Source of the DNA: Nonlabens sp.
Lineage (GTDB): Bacteria; Bacteroidota; Bacteroidia; Flavobacteriales; Flavobacteriaceae
Direction of reading: 5' to 3'
Length of the DNA stretch: 5,285 nt
Assembly: GCA_030731685.1 (NCBI GenBank)
Contig: JANQTO010000532.1
Coordinates: forward strand, 3,416-8,700
This document shows, one piece after another, positions 1-5,232 of this stretch (position 1 is the stretch's first letter; the number at the start of each line of letters is the position of its first letter). The position numbers and the translations under genes are program-made. The notes under the pieces were generated by a model. It searched no databases. It was not told the origin of the DNA and saw only the letters and a program-made list of their open reading frames with translations.

Positions 1-94
1 CTATAACTGACTGCAATGGAAATATAAATTTAATAGTAGTTTGAGCAATAGATTTATTTCCATAAACTTTTTTCTGATTTCTTCTCAAATTCAT
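1..94 (-). CDS. Possible 5' end of an unrecognised gene running off the left edge
   Basis: An ATG at 94-92 opens a frame of 31 codons that is still open at the window edge. It begins MNLRRNQKKVYGNK and continues with a mixed hydrophobic stretch rich in Ile and Phe. I do not recognise it, and no motif is visible. A purine-rich AAAGGAAAAAG lies just upstream on the same strand, unlike the leaders of the ribosomal genes in this window. The frame lies entirely in the A/T-rich DNA beyond the rpoB break. A 31-codon open frame in such DNA can easily arise by chance, so this is only a candidate. Confidence 0.2.
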   Translation of the reverse strand, partial: MNLRRNQKKVYGNKSIAQTTIKFIFPLQSVI

Positions 95-196
95 TTCATC
101 TTTTTCCTTTAATAAAAAAATGACATTTGCAGAAGATCAAAGTTATTATCCACAAAAGGGAGCTCCATTTTTCTCCTTAAAAGTAAAGAAGGCTTC
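1..196. other. A/T-rich segment unrelated to rpoB, joined to the broken rpoB
   Basis: These bases should encode the continuation of RpoB but show no similarity to it in any frame. Positions 1-120 contain 27 G or C (22.5%), much lower than, for example, the 40% of positions 3781-3840 inside tuf. Inspection shows no tRNA, no transposase motif and no convincing terminal inverted repeat. The last bases before the join form a small odd-length palindrome (gaag-g-cttc, 188-196), and GGAGCTCC (159-166) is another short palindrome; neither is diagnostic. The segment is probably intergenic DNA plus possibly the start of another gene. Whether it is genomic neighbour DNA, inserted DNA or an assembly join cannot be decided here. 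Confidence 0.6.
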
Positions 197-424
197 ATCA
201 ACAAAGTAATCCAAAAACTCTAACACAAACTGATTACGGGTATCAGTTATAGGGAAGTTCTCCATGAAGGTATTGTAAAGACCTTCATTTTCTCTTTTAT
301 CAGACTTGGTCTCAAGCTGAAAAAAGTCCTGAAAAGATTTAATTTGGATATCAAGCAGATCAGGATAAGCTGCTTTTGAAGTTACCGTTGAAAAATTAAT
401 TCTCTCTGTGTTTGTTGCTAGCAT
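146..424 (-). pseudogene. rpoB: rpoB 5' fragment (RNA polymerase beta subunit), broken after codon 76
   Basis: RpoB is the beta subunit of RNA polymerase, part of the catalytic core and the rifampicin target. The ATG at 424-422 gives [20 protein letters not shown], the standard flavobacterial start. A TTG one codon upstream would also be in frame, but the ATG fits the family. Residues 1-76, ending LEFLDYFVD, match the extreme N-terminal (protrusion) region throughout. After the Asp codon at 199-197 the family continues PPRYTIQE. Here instead come 16 unrelated residues ([16 protein letters not shown]) and a TAA at 148-146. The other two minus frames do not resume RpoB, so this is not a simple frameshift. 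A full protein is about 1,270 residues, so this fragment cannot function as a polymerase subunit. It sits 122 nt downstream of rplL, its normal operon place. Identity is certain; whether the break is biological or an assembly artefact is open. Confidence 0.88.
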
Positions 425-487
425 CAATGCACGGTATTAGGGTTAAAAAAAGCGTTATTAATGACGTCTCATCTTTATACGCAAAAT

Positions 488-524
488 GGTCTAGACCTGT
501 GAGCAAACTCAACAGGTCTAAACC
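488..524 (-). promoter_or_regulatory. Strong hairpin in the rplL-rpoB spacer (attenuator or RNA-processing candidate)
   Basis: Arm 492-500 (tagacctgt) pairs perfectly with 512-520 (acaggtcta). The stem extends inward through gag/ctc (501-503 with 508-510, one bulged A at 511) to a 4-nt loop. It extends outward through ggt/acc (488-490 with 522-524) across one mismatch. That is about 15 pairs. On the transcribed strand the hairpin is followed by ATTTTGCG, a short and imperfect U tract, so at most partial termination is expected. In E. coli the same spacer holds an attenuator and an RNase III site that lower rpoBC expression relative to the L7/L12 genes. An equivalent role here is inference from position. 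Confidence 0.5.
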
Positions 525-546
525 TTAATTGTTTAAGTAGAAAAAA

Positions 547-924
547 TTACTTTAATTCTACCTCAGCACCAGCCTCTTCTAACTGTGCTTTAAGCGCTTC
601 TGCCTCTTCTTTAGAAACACCTTCTTTTATAGCTGTTGGAGCTCCATCAACCATATCTTTTGCTTCTTTAAGTCCAGCACCAGTAAGTTCTTTTACAAGT
701 TTAACTACTGCAAGCTTAGATGCTCCTGCTGCTTTAAGTACTACGTCAAATTCTGACTTTTCCTCAGCGTCGTCGCCTCCTGCTGCCGCACCACCTGCTG
801 CTACTGCTACTGCTGCAGCTGCTGGCTCGATGCCATACTCATCCTTAAGGATTGCTGCTAGTTCATTTACTTCTTTAACAGTTAAGTTAACTAACTGCTC
901 AGCGAAATCTTTCAAATCTGCCAT
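547..924 (-). CDS. rplL: 50S ribosomal protein L7/L12
   Basis: L7/L12 forms the multicopy flexible stalk of the large subunit, which recruits EF-Tu, EF-G, IF2 and RF3 and stimulates their GTP hydrolysis. The 125-residue product has the full three-part build. Residues 1-33 are the dimerisation and L10-binding helices, beginning [20 protein letters not shown]. Residues 35-53 are an Ala/Gly hinge. Residues 57-125 are the globular factor-binding domain, with the hallmark [20 protein letters not shown] and a [13 protein letters not shown] segment. Length and motifs are normal. It lies 52 nt downstream of rplJ, its binding partner, and upstream of rpoB, the usual order. The A/T-rich leader shows no Shine-Dalgarno sequence, and the ATG at 924-922 is the family start. 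Confidence 0.98.
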   Translation of the reverse strand: MADLKDFAEQLVNLTVKEVNELAAILKDEYGIEPAAAAVAVAAGGAAAGGDDAEEKSEFDVVLKAAGASKLAVVKLVKELTGAGLKEAKDMVDGAPTAIKEGVSKEEAEALKAQLEEAGAEVELK

Positions 925-976
925 TTCTATCGTTTTTAATAAAATTTATAAATAATTAATTGCGTACAATTTAATA
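925..976 (-). other. rplJ-rplL spacer
   Basis: These 52 nt are almost entirely A/T and show no convincing stem or terminator. This gap matters because L7/L12 is made in excess over L10, so rplL needs efficient initiation. No Shine-Dalgarno-like sequence is seen, only an A-rich stretch ahead of the ATG, typical of Bacteroidota initiation regions. Confidence 0.4.
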
Positions 977-1492
977 CTATCTCTCTGATAGTGTTTTAAT
1001 GATTCCGGCAAGTTTGCCACCACCCGACTTAAGGGCAGATACAACATTCTTAGCTGGAGATTGTAGAAGACCAACGATTTCACCAATCATCTCTTCTCTG
1101 GATTTAATTTCAGTTAATGCATCAATCATATGGTCACCCACATAAATTGCCTCACCTATATAAGCACCTTTTAAAAGAGGTGTAGCTGCCTTTGCTCTAA
1201 AGTTTTTAATAACTTTAGCAGGAGCATTTGCAGTTTCCGACATCAAAATTGATGTGTTTCCTTTCAATAAAGTAGGAAGCTCACCAAAATCCTTGTCAGA
1301 TGCTTCCATTGCTTTAGCAAGGAGCGTATTCTTAACTACAGCTATAGAAACGTTTGCTTTAAAACAAGCTCTACGTAAATTTGAGGTTTGACTTGCATTA
1401 AGTCCTGAAATATCTGCTAAATATATAGTTGAATTTTCACCTAACGTAGCAGTTAAATCCTGAATAACAGTTGCTTTTTGTTCTCTTGTCAT
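977..1492 (-). CDS. rplJ: 50S ribosomal protein L10
   Basis: L10 anchors the ribosomal stalk: its N-terminal domain binds 23S rRNA beside L11, and its C-terminal helix binds the L7/L12 dimers. The 171-residue product starts MTREQKATVIQDLTATLGEN and has the family features: YLADISGLNASQTSNLR (24-40), the basic VVKNTLLAKA block (52-61), a GNTSILM strand (78-84), and a C-terminal helix from about 135 (EMIGEIVGLLQSPAKNVVSA) to a basic tail. Length is normal; the stop is TAG. It starts 9 nt after the rplA stop. That leaves no intergenic room for the long L10-L12-binding mRNA leader known in E. coli, so any such autoregulatory element would have to lie inside rplA. Confidence 0.97.
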   Translation of the reverse strand: MTREQKATVIQDLTATLGENSTIYLADISGLNASQTSNLRRACFKANVSIAVVKNTLLAKAMEASDKDFGELPTLLKGNTSILMSETANAPAKVIKNFRAKAATPLLKGAYIGEAIYVGDHMIDALTEIKSREEMIGEIVGLLQSPAKNVVSALKSGGGKLAGIIKTLSER

Positions 1493-1501
1493 AATCTAGA
1501 T

Positions 1502-2203
1502 TTATTTATCGTCTGCAAAACGTTTGGTGTCCACCATGATACTTGGGCTCATAGTGCTTGAAAGGTAAATACTCTTGATGTATACACCTTTTGCAGCAGT
1601 TGGTTTTAACTTTACTAATGTATTGATGAGTTCCCTTGCATTTCCAGCAATTTGTTCAGGAGCAAATGACGCTCTACCTATTGCTGCATGAATGATACCC
1701 GTTTTGTCAACCTTAAAGTCAATCTTACCAGATTTCACATCAGATACTGCTTTACCTATATCCATAGTAACCGTTCCTGTTTTAGGATTAGGCATAAGTC
1801 CACGTGGACCTAAAACTCTACCTAAAGGACCTAATTTACCCATTACACTAGGCATTGTGATAATTACGTCTACATCGGTCCAACCATTCTTGATTTTGTC
1901 AAGATACTCATCTAACCCAATGAAATCAGCACCAGCTTCTTTTGCTTCTGCTTCTTTATCTGGAGTAACGAGTGCAAGAACTTTAACATCCTTACCAGTA
2001 CCGTGAGGAAGTGTCACAACACCACGTACCATTTGGTTTGCTTTACGAGGGTCTACATTCAGTCTTACTGCGAGATCCACAGACGCATCGAATTTAGTGT
2101 ACGATACTTCTTTTACTAGCTTAGATGCTTCAGCTACTGAGTATGCATTATTTGCATCTACCTTAGATAAAGCTTCTTTATGCTTCTTTGTTAATTTTGC
2201 CAT
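1502..2203 (-). CDS. rplA: 50S ribosomal protein L1
   Basis: L1 binds helices 76-78 of 23S rRNA to form the mobile L1 stalk that escorts deacylated tRNA out of the E site. In many bacteria it also represses its own rplK-rplA mRNA. The ATG at 2203-2201 gives a 233-residue protein starting [16 protein letters not shown], a normal length. The frame is open 15 codons further upstream, but that extension overlaps rplK and has no family similarity, so I reject it. Diagnostic features are [19 protein letters not shown] (43-61, domain I) and the signature [20 protein letters not shown] (122-141). Domain I is completed at the end by [20 protein letters not shown] (201-220). It follows rplK after 10 nt, so the two are almost certainly co-transcribed. 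Confidence 0.97.
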   Translation of the reverse strand: MAKLTKKHKEALSKVDANNAYSVAEASKLVKEVSYTKFDASVDLAVRLNVDPRKANQMVRGVVTLPHGTGKDVKVLALVTPDKEAEAKEAGADFIGLDEYLDKIKNGWTDVDVIITMPSVMGKLGPLGRVLGPRGLMPNPKTGTVTMDIGKAVSDVKSGKIDFKVDKTGIIHAAIGRASFAPEQIAGNARELINTLVKLKPTAAKGVYIKSIYLSSTMSPSIMVDTKRFADDK

Positions 2204-2213
2204 TGTAAGATTT

Positions 2214-2654
2214 TTATGCTGGAGCGTTTCCGCCCTTAACGTTAACACCCATTGAACGTGCTGTACCAGCTACCATTTTCATAGCGCTATCAATAGTGAA
2301 AGCGTTAAGATCAGGCATTTTGTCTTCAGCGATAGCGCGTACTTGATCCCAAGTAATTGCACCAACCTTTTTACGGTTAGGCTCGCCACTTCCACCTTTA
2401 AGTTTAACTGCTTCCAGTATTTGAATCGCAGCTGGAGGTGTTTTAATAACAAAATCAAAAGATTTGTCTTTATAAACAGTAATTGCTACTGGTAGCACCT
2501 TACCTGGTTTATCCTGTGTACGAGCATTGAACTGCTTACAGAATTCCATGATGTTAACACCAGCGGCTCCAAGTGCAGGACCTACCGGTGGGGATGGGTT
2601 TGCTGCACCACCTTTCACCTGTAACTTTACAACTTTAGATATTTCTTTAGCCAT
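2214..2654 (-). CDS. rplK: 50S ribosomal protein L11
   Basis: L11 binds the GTPase-associated region of 23S rRNA at the stalk base, contacts EF-G, and supports the stringent response (RelA-type) on the ribosome. The product has 146 residues, normal for the family. Residues 1-72 form the N-terminal domain with the Pro-rich segment [20 protein letters not shown] (15-34), the region contacted by thiopeptide antibiotics. Residues from about 75 onward form the rRNA-binding domain with the GEPNRKKVG loop (90-98) and [12 protein letters not shown] near the end. The start [10 protein letters not shown] is the family start. It is preceded by a 67-nt spacer after nusG, the widest gap in the secE-to-rplL stretch and the place where L1-mediated control acts in E. 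coli. Confidence 0.98.
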   Translation of the reverse strand: MAKEISKVVKLQVKGGAANPSPPVGPALGAAGVNIMEFCKQFNARTQDKPGKVLPVAITVYKDKSFDFVIKTPPAAIQILEAVKLKGGSGEPNRKKVGAITWDQVRAIAEDKMPDLNAFTIDSAMKMVAGTARSMGVNVKGGNAPA

Positions 2655-2679
2655 TTTTAAAATTATTTCTATTTAATCA

Positions 2680-2703
2680 CACGAAAGTGGAAGCTTCCTG
2701 GTG
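2680..2703 (-). promoter_or_regulatory. Small bulged hairpin in the rplK leader (possible L1-binding site)
   Basis: On the transcribed strand this 24-nt element reads CAC-CA-GGAAG-CUUCCA-CUUUC-GUG. CAC pairs with GUG, then an unpaired CA, then GGAAG pairs with CUUUC (one G-U) around a 6-nt loop. The core GGAAGCUUCC (2698-2689) is also self-complementary, giving an alternative fold. The element starts 49 nt upstream of the rplK ATG in the nusG-rplK spacer. A bulged stem here is suggestive because L1 represses the L11-L1 mRNA from a leader element in E. coli. I cannot match it to a defined L1 consensus, so the function is inference. Confidence 0.25.
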
Positions 2704-2721
2704 ACCTATAAAATGTAACAT

Positions 2722-3279
2722 TTATACTTTTTCTACTTGCATGTAACTTAGCTCTAGCGGCGTTTTACGACCGAAGATTTTAACCATTACCTCAAGTTTT
2801 CTTTTCTCTTCATTTACTTTTTCAACAGTTCCATTGAAACCATTAAAAGGACCATCAACAACTTTAATGGTTTCTCCTAACTTAAAAGGAATTGCGATGT
2901 TATCTACTTGCTCTGCAAGTTCATCAACCTTCCCTAACATGCGGTTAACCTCTGCACGTCTTAACGGGACTGGTTCTCCACCTTTAGTCTCACCCAGAAA
3001 CCCTATTACACCGTTAACAGATTTTATAATGTGAGGAACCTCTCCTTCAAGACGAGCCTGTACCATTATATATCCTGGAAAATAAACGCGTTCTTTGTTT
3101 ATTTTTTTACCATTTCTTATTTGCACTACTTTTTCAGTAGGTACAAGTATTTGCTTTAGATAGTCACCAAGATTGTTTCGTTGGATTTCAGACTCAATAT
3201 AGTCCTTAACCTTATTTTCCTGACCACTGACCGAACGGACAACATACCACTTCATCACATCACTATTCTCTTGACTCAT
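2722..3279 (-). CDS. nusG: Transcription elongation/antitermination factor NusG
   Basis: NusG binds the RNA polymerase clamp, modulates pausing and Rho action, and can link polymerase to the leading ribosome. The 185-residue protein has an NGN domain from about residue 10 to 115, with KWYVVRSVSGQENKVKDYIE (10-29), VPTEKV (46-51), RVYFPGYIMV (64-73) and the VNGVIGFLG strand (88-96). A KOW domain at about 131-168 contains GETIKVVDGPFNGFNGTVEK. I chose the ATG at 3279-3277. An internal Met (residue 9) directly before KWYVV is an alternative, but short polar N-terminal extensions are common in this group. It starts 12 nt after secE, the conserved secE-nusG pair, and is followed by rplK. Confidence 0.97.
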   Translation of the reverse strand: MSQENSDVMKWYVVRSVSGQENKVKDYIESEIQRNNLGDYLKQILVPTEKVVQIRNGKKINKERVYFPGYIMVQARLEGEVPHIIKSVNGVIGFLGETKGGEPVPLRRAEVNRMLGKVDELAEQVDNIAIPFKLGETIKVVDGPFNGFNGTVEKVNEEKRKLEVMVKIFGRKTPLELSYMQVEKV

Positions 3280-3291
3280 GATTGTGTTATA

Positions 3292-3486
3292 TTAAGATTT
3301 AATCCATTCAAAATAATTTGTAAGCGCCTTACTAAAGACCGTATCTACACCGTAAATAAGTAACGCAAATATCACTGAAAATACAGCAACGGTTACCGTT
3401 AACTTTTGAGCCTCAGCCCATGAAGGCCATGTAACATGATTTACAAGCTCGTTATAAGACTCTTTTACGTAGGTTACAAATCCCAT
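3292..3486 (-). CDS. secE: Protein translocase subunit SecE (single-helix form)
   Basis: SecE clamps SecY in the inner-membrane SecYEG translocon used for protein export and membrane insertion. The product is 64 residues. It has a cytoplasmic amphipathic helix, YVKESYNELVNHVTWPSWAE (6-25), with the conserved TWP turn, followed by one transmembrane helix at about 29-50 and a short C-terminal tail ending WIKS. This is the minimal one-helix form found in most bacteria, not the three-helix E. coli form, and its length is normal. It is flanked upstream by tRNA-Trp and downstream (12 nt) by nusG, the usual Bacteroidota arrangement. Confidence 0.96.
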   Translation of the reverse strand: MGFVTYVKESYNELVNHVTWPSWAEAQKLTVTVAVFSVIFALLIYGVDTVFSKALTNYFEWIKS

Positions 3487-3549
3487 TTTCTATATATCTT
3501 GAGTGAGAATACTCACGTTAATTAAACATTCTTAGAGATTACATCTCAG
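3487..3549 (-). other. tRNA-Trp to secE spacer with two small hairpins
   Basis: Two short inverted repeats lie in this 63-nt spacer. One is gagat/atctc (3535-3539 with 3543-3547, loop 3 nt), beginning 2 nt after the mature tRNA-Trp 3' end. The other is gtgag/ctcac (3503-3507 with 3512-3516, loop 4 nt). Both have only 5 pairs and no U tract on the transcribed strand, so they are not terminators. They may help define tRNA 3' processing and the secE mRNA 5' end, or be chance. Transcription from the tRNA into secE therefore seems likely. Confidence 0.3.
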
Positions 3550-3622
3550 CACGGGTTGAGAGACTCGAACTCCCGACTTCTGGTTTTGGAGACCAGCGTT
3601 CTACCAACTGAACTAAACCCGC
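3550..3622 (-). tRNA. tRNA-Trp, anticodon CCA
   Basis: A complete 73-nt cloverleaf reads on the minus strand. The acceptor GCGGGTT pairs with AACCCGT (the first pair is G-U). The D arm contains AGTTGGTA. The anticodon stem CTGGT/ACCAG encloses the loop CTCCAAA, giving anticodon CCA for UGG codons. The T arm is GGGAG-TTCGAGT-CTCTC, and the discriminator base is G, as usual for tRNA-Trp. No CCA is encoded (CTG follows), so CCA must be added enzymatically. It lies between tuf and secE, a placement common in Bacteroidota. Confidence 0.97.
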
Positions 3623-3676
3623 AGAACAAACACTTTTAAACCGCAAGGAAAAAAAATGGATGTTACAAATAAAAGT

Positions 3677-3713
3677 AAGTATCTCTCCCACATAAACAGT
3701 AGAAGAGATACTT
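3677..3713 (-). terminator. 10-bp hairpin after tuf (terminator or processing candidate)
   Basis: aagtatctct (3677-3686) pairs perfectly with agagatactt (3704-3713) around a 17-nt loop, beginning 18 nt after the tuf stop codon. On the transcribed strand it is followed by ACTTTTATTTG, a broken U tract, and about 20 nt further by a run of eight T (3656-3649). The perfect stem argues for function. The long loop, low G+C and interrupted U tract argue for partial termination or a processing and stability element rather than a strong terminator, which also leaves read-through to tRNA-Trp and secE possible. Confidence 0.4.
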
Positions 3714-3731
3714 TATAAATCCTTTAGAAAA

Positions 3732-4919
3732 TTAATCTAAAATTTCAGTTACCTGACCCGCACCTACAGTTCTACCACCTTCACGGATAGCAAAACGAAG
3801 ACCAATAGTCATTGCGATAGACTGAAGTAAATCTACGTGTATTGTCAAGTTATCACCTGGCATTACCATTTCAACACCTTCTGGAAGCATGATTGTTCCA
3901 GTTACGTCCGTTGTACGAACATAAAACTGTGGACGATAGTTGTTGTGGAATGGAGTGTGACGTCCACCTTCTTCTTTTTTAAGGATATAAACCTCAGCCT
4001 TAAACTTAGCGTGTGGCTTAACAGAACCTGGCTTAACGATTACCATACCACGAGTGATTTGGCTTTTCTCGATACCTCTTAAAAGAATACCTGCATTATC
4101 TCCAGCCTCTCCTCTGTTAAGGATTTGACGGAACATTTCAATACCAGTAATAGTAGAGGTAAGCTTTTCAGCACCCATACCTATGATTTCTACTGGGTCA
4201 CCTGTGTTAGCTACACCAGTTTCAATACGACCAGTTGCAACAGTACCACGACCTGTAATAGAGAATACATCTTCTATCGGCATAAGGAAAGGCTTGTCAA
4301 CCTCACGTAAAGGCTCTTCAATCCAAGAATCAACAGCAGCCATAAGCTCCAATACTGTATCAACCCATTTTTGCTCGCCGTTAAGTGCTCCTAACGCAGA
4401 ACCTTGAATAACTGGTCCGTTGTCTCCATCATACTCGTAAAAACTCAATAAATCACGAACCTCCATGTCAACTAGTTCAAGTAGCTCCTCATCATCTACC
4501 ATGTCAACCTTATTAAGGAAAACAACGATACGTGGAATACCTACCTGGCGACCTAGAAGAATGTGCTCGCGTGTTTGTGGCATAGGACCATCAGTTGCAG
4601 CAACTACAAGAATAGCACCATCCATTTGGGCAGCACCAGTAACCATGTTCTTAACATAATCGGCGTGACCAGGACAGTCTACGTGAGCGTAGTGTCTGTT
4701 TTGTGTTTGATACTCAACGTGAGAAGAGTTAATTGTGATACCACGCTCTTTTTCTTCAGGAGCATTGTCAATTTGATCAAAACTAGTTGCCTTAGAGTAA
4801 CCAGCATCTGCAAGTACCTTAGTAATTGCAGCAGTAAGAGTAGTCTTACCGTGGTCAACGTGACCAATAGTTCCTACGTTAAGGTGGGGTTTCGAACGAT
4901 CGTACGTTTCTTTAGCCAT
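3732..4919 (-). CDS. tuf: Translation elongation factor Tu
   Basis: EF-Tu carries aminoacyl-tRNA as a GTP ternary complex to the ribosomal A site and hydrolyses GTP on codon match. The 395-residue product is full length, starting [20 protein letters not shown]. The GTPase domain (about 1-205) shows G1 GHVDHGKT (19-26), switch I RGITI (59-63), G3 DCPGH (81-85, with the catalytic His85), G4 NKVD (136-139) and G5 SAL (174-176). Domain 2 (about 211-300) includes [13 protein letters not shown]. Domain 3 (about 301-395) includes [16 protein letters not shown] and ends [10 protein letters not shown]. No GTPase motif is altered. [20 protein letters not shown] (159-178) is typical of Bacteroidota. It sits between tRNA-Thr and tRNA-Trp. 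Confidence 0.99.
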   Translation of the reverse strand: MAKETYDRSKPHLNVGTIGHVDHGKTTLTAAITKVLADAGYSKATSFDQIDNAPEEKERGITINSSHVEYQTQNRHYAHVDCPGHADYVKNMVTGAAQMDGAILVVAATDGPMPQTREHILLGRQVGIPRIVVFLNKVDMVDDEELLELVDMEVRDLLSFYEYDGDNGPVIQGSALGALNGEQKWVDTVLELMAAVDSWIEEPLREVDKPFLMPIEDVFSITGRGTVATGRIETGVANTGDPVEIIGMGAEKLTSTITGIEMFRQILNRGEAGDNAGILLRGIEKSQITRGMVIVKPGSVKPHAKFKAEVYILKKEEGGRHTPFHNNYRPQFYVRTTDVTGTIMLPEGVEMVMPGDNLTIHVDLLQSIAMTIGLRFAIREGGRTVGAGQVTEILD

Positions 4920-4950
4920 AACTTAATAATCTTAATTTATATTAGTGTTT

Positions 4951-4979
4951 CAATTTAAAAACCGCTTGAAAAAATCAAA
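4951..4979 (-). promoter_or_regulatory. Weak candidate Bacteroidota-type promoter for tuf
   Basis: On the minus strand, TTTG (4979-4976) is separated by 18 nt from TAAATTG (4957-4951), about 31 nt upstream of the tuf ATG. Primary sigma factors of Bacteroidota prefer a -33 TTTG and a -7 TAnnTTTG spaced by about 19 nt. The upstream box fits and the downstream box fits only partly. Such matches are common in A/T-rich DNA, so this is a tentative call. tuf may instead be transcribed mainly from upstream of the tRNA genes. Confidence 0.22.
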
Positions 4980-4993
4980 TCAGTTTATACGAG

Positions 4994-5017
4994 AAATGGC
5001 CTCATGTTGAGACCTTT
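4994..5017 (-). promoter_or_regulatory. Hairpin between tRNA-Thr and tuf
   Basis: The transcribed strand folds as AAAGGUCUCA-ACA-UGAGGCC-(A)-UUU: ten pairs including one G-U, one bulged A and a 3-nt loop. It starts 12 nt after the tRNA-Thr 3' end and is followed by AUUUCUCGU. The compact stem resembles a partial terminator or attenuator, or an RNase target that separates the tRNA transcript from the tuf mRNA. No long U tract is present, so a strong terminator is unlikely. Confidence 0.4.
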
Positions 5018-5029
5018 ATTACATTTTTG

Positions 5030-5101
5030 AGCCAATGACGAGAATTGAACTCGTGACCTCTTCCTTACCAAGGAAACGCTCTACCCCTGAGCTACACCGG
5101 C
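5030..5101 (-). tRNA. tRNA-Thr, anticodon GGT
   Basis: A complete 72-nt cloverleaf. The acceptor GCCGGTG pairs with CATTGGC (two G-U pairs), and the D arm contains GCTC-AGGGGTAGA-GC. The anticodon stem TTTCC/GGAAG encloses the loop TTGGTAA, giving anticodon GGT for ACC/ACU codons. The T arm is ACGAG-TTCAATT-CTCGT, and the discriminator is U, as expected for Thr. The 3' CCA is not encoded. It precedes tuf by 110 nt. Confidence 0.97.
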
Positions 5102-5117
5102 TTTTATACCATTATAG

Positions 5118-5143
5118 TTTTAAGGAACAGTACGACCTTAAAA
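5118..5143 (-). promoter_or_regulatory. Inverted repeat in the tRNA-Gly to tRNA-Thr spacer
   Basis: ttttaagg (5118-5125) pairs perfectly with ccttaaaa (5136-5143) around a 10-nt loop, 17 nt upstream of the mature 5' end of tRNA-Thr. A weaker A/T-rich repeat, ttttaag/cttaaaa (5203-5209 with 5222-5228), lies just after tRNA-Gly in the same 131-nt spacer. Neither has a U tract on the transcribed strand. They could mark tRNA precursor processing, or the first could lie in a promoter region; no function is shown. Confidence 0.3.
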
Positions 5144-5232
5144 ACATGTTATGACACATTTTTGAAGAGACAACAAACCAATTGCTGGGTCATTATCAAC
5201 TTTTTTAAGCAACAAAAGCTACTTAAAACCTG

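Noticed and set aside
146..199. Simple frameshift in rpoB
   Set aside because: Neither alternative minus-strand frame after 197 resumes the expected PPRYTIQE region, so the sequence itself changes rather than the frame.
120..209. Plus-strand frame of 29 codons ([18 protein letters not shown]...) crossing the rpoB join
   Set aside because: Its last codons are antisense to the conserved rpoB sequence, it has no family similarity, and it is very short. It is best explained as chance.
425..427. TTG as the rpoB start codon
   Set aside because: The ATG immediately after it gives the usual [11 protein letters not shown] start, and a TTG would add only one residue.
2204..2248. N-terminal extension of L1 by 15 residues
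   Set aside because: The extension lies over the rplK 3' end and has no L1 similarity; [12 protein letters not shown] at 2203 is the normal L1 start.
3649..3656. T8 run on the transcribed strand as an intrinsic terminator by itself
   Set aside because: No stable stem directly precedes it on the transcribed strand; the nearest stem (3677-3713) ends about 20 nt upstream.
4679..4867. Minus-strand frame rich in Leu and Thr inside tuf
   Set aside because: It is an out-of-frame reading of the EF-Tu GTPase domain, and its low-complexity composition reflects the codon pattern of tuf.
4563..4958. Plus-strand open frame of 131 codons opposite tuf
   Set aside because: It is an antisense shadow of the tuf coding region with a composition unlike a real protein. 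The same holds for the other plus-strand frames opposite rplA, nusG and tuf.
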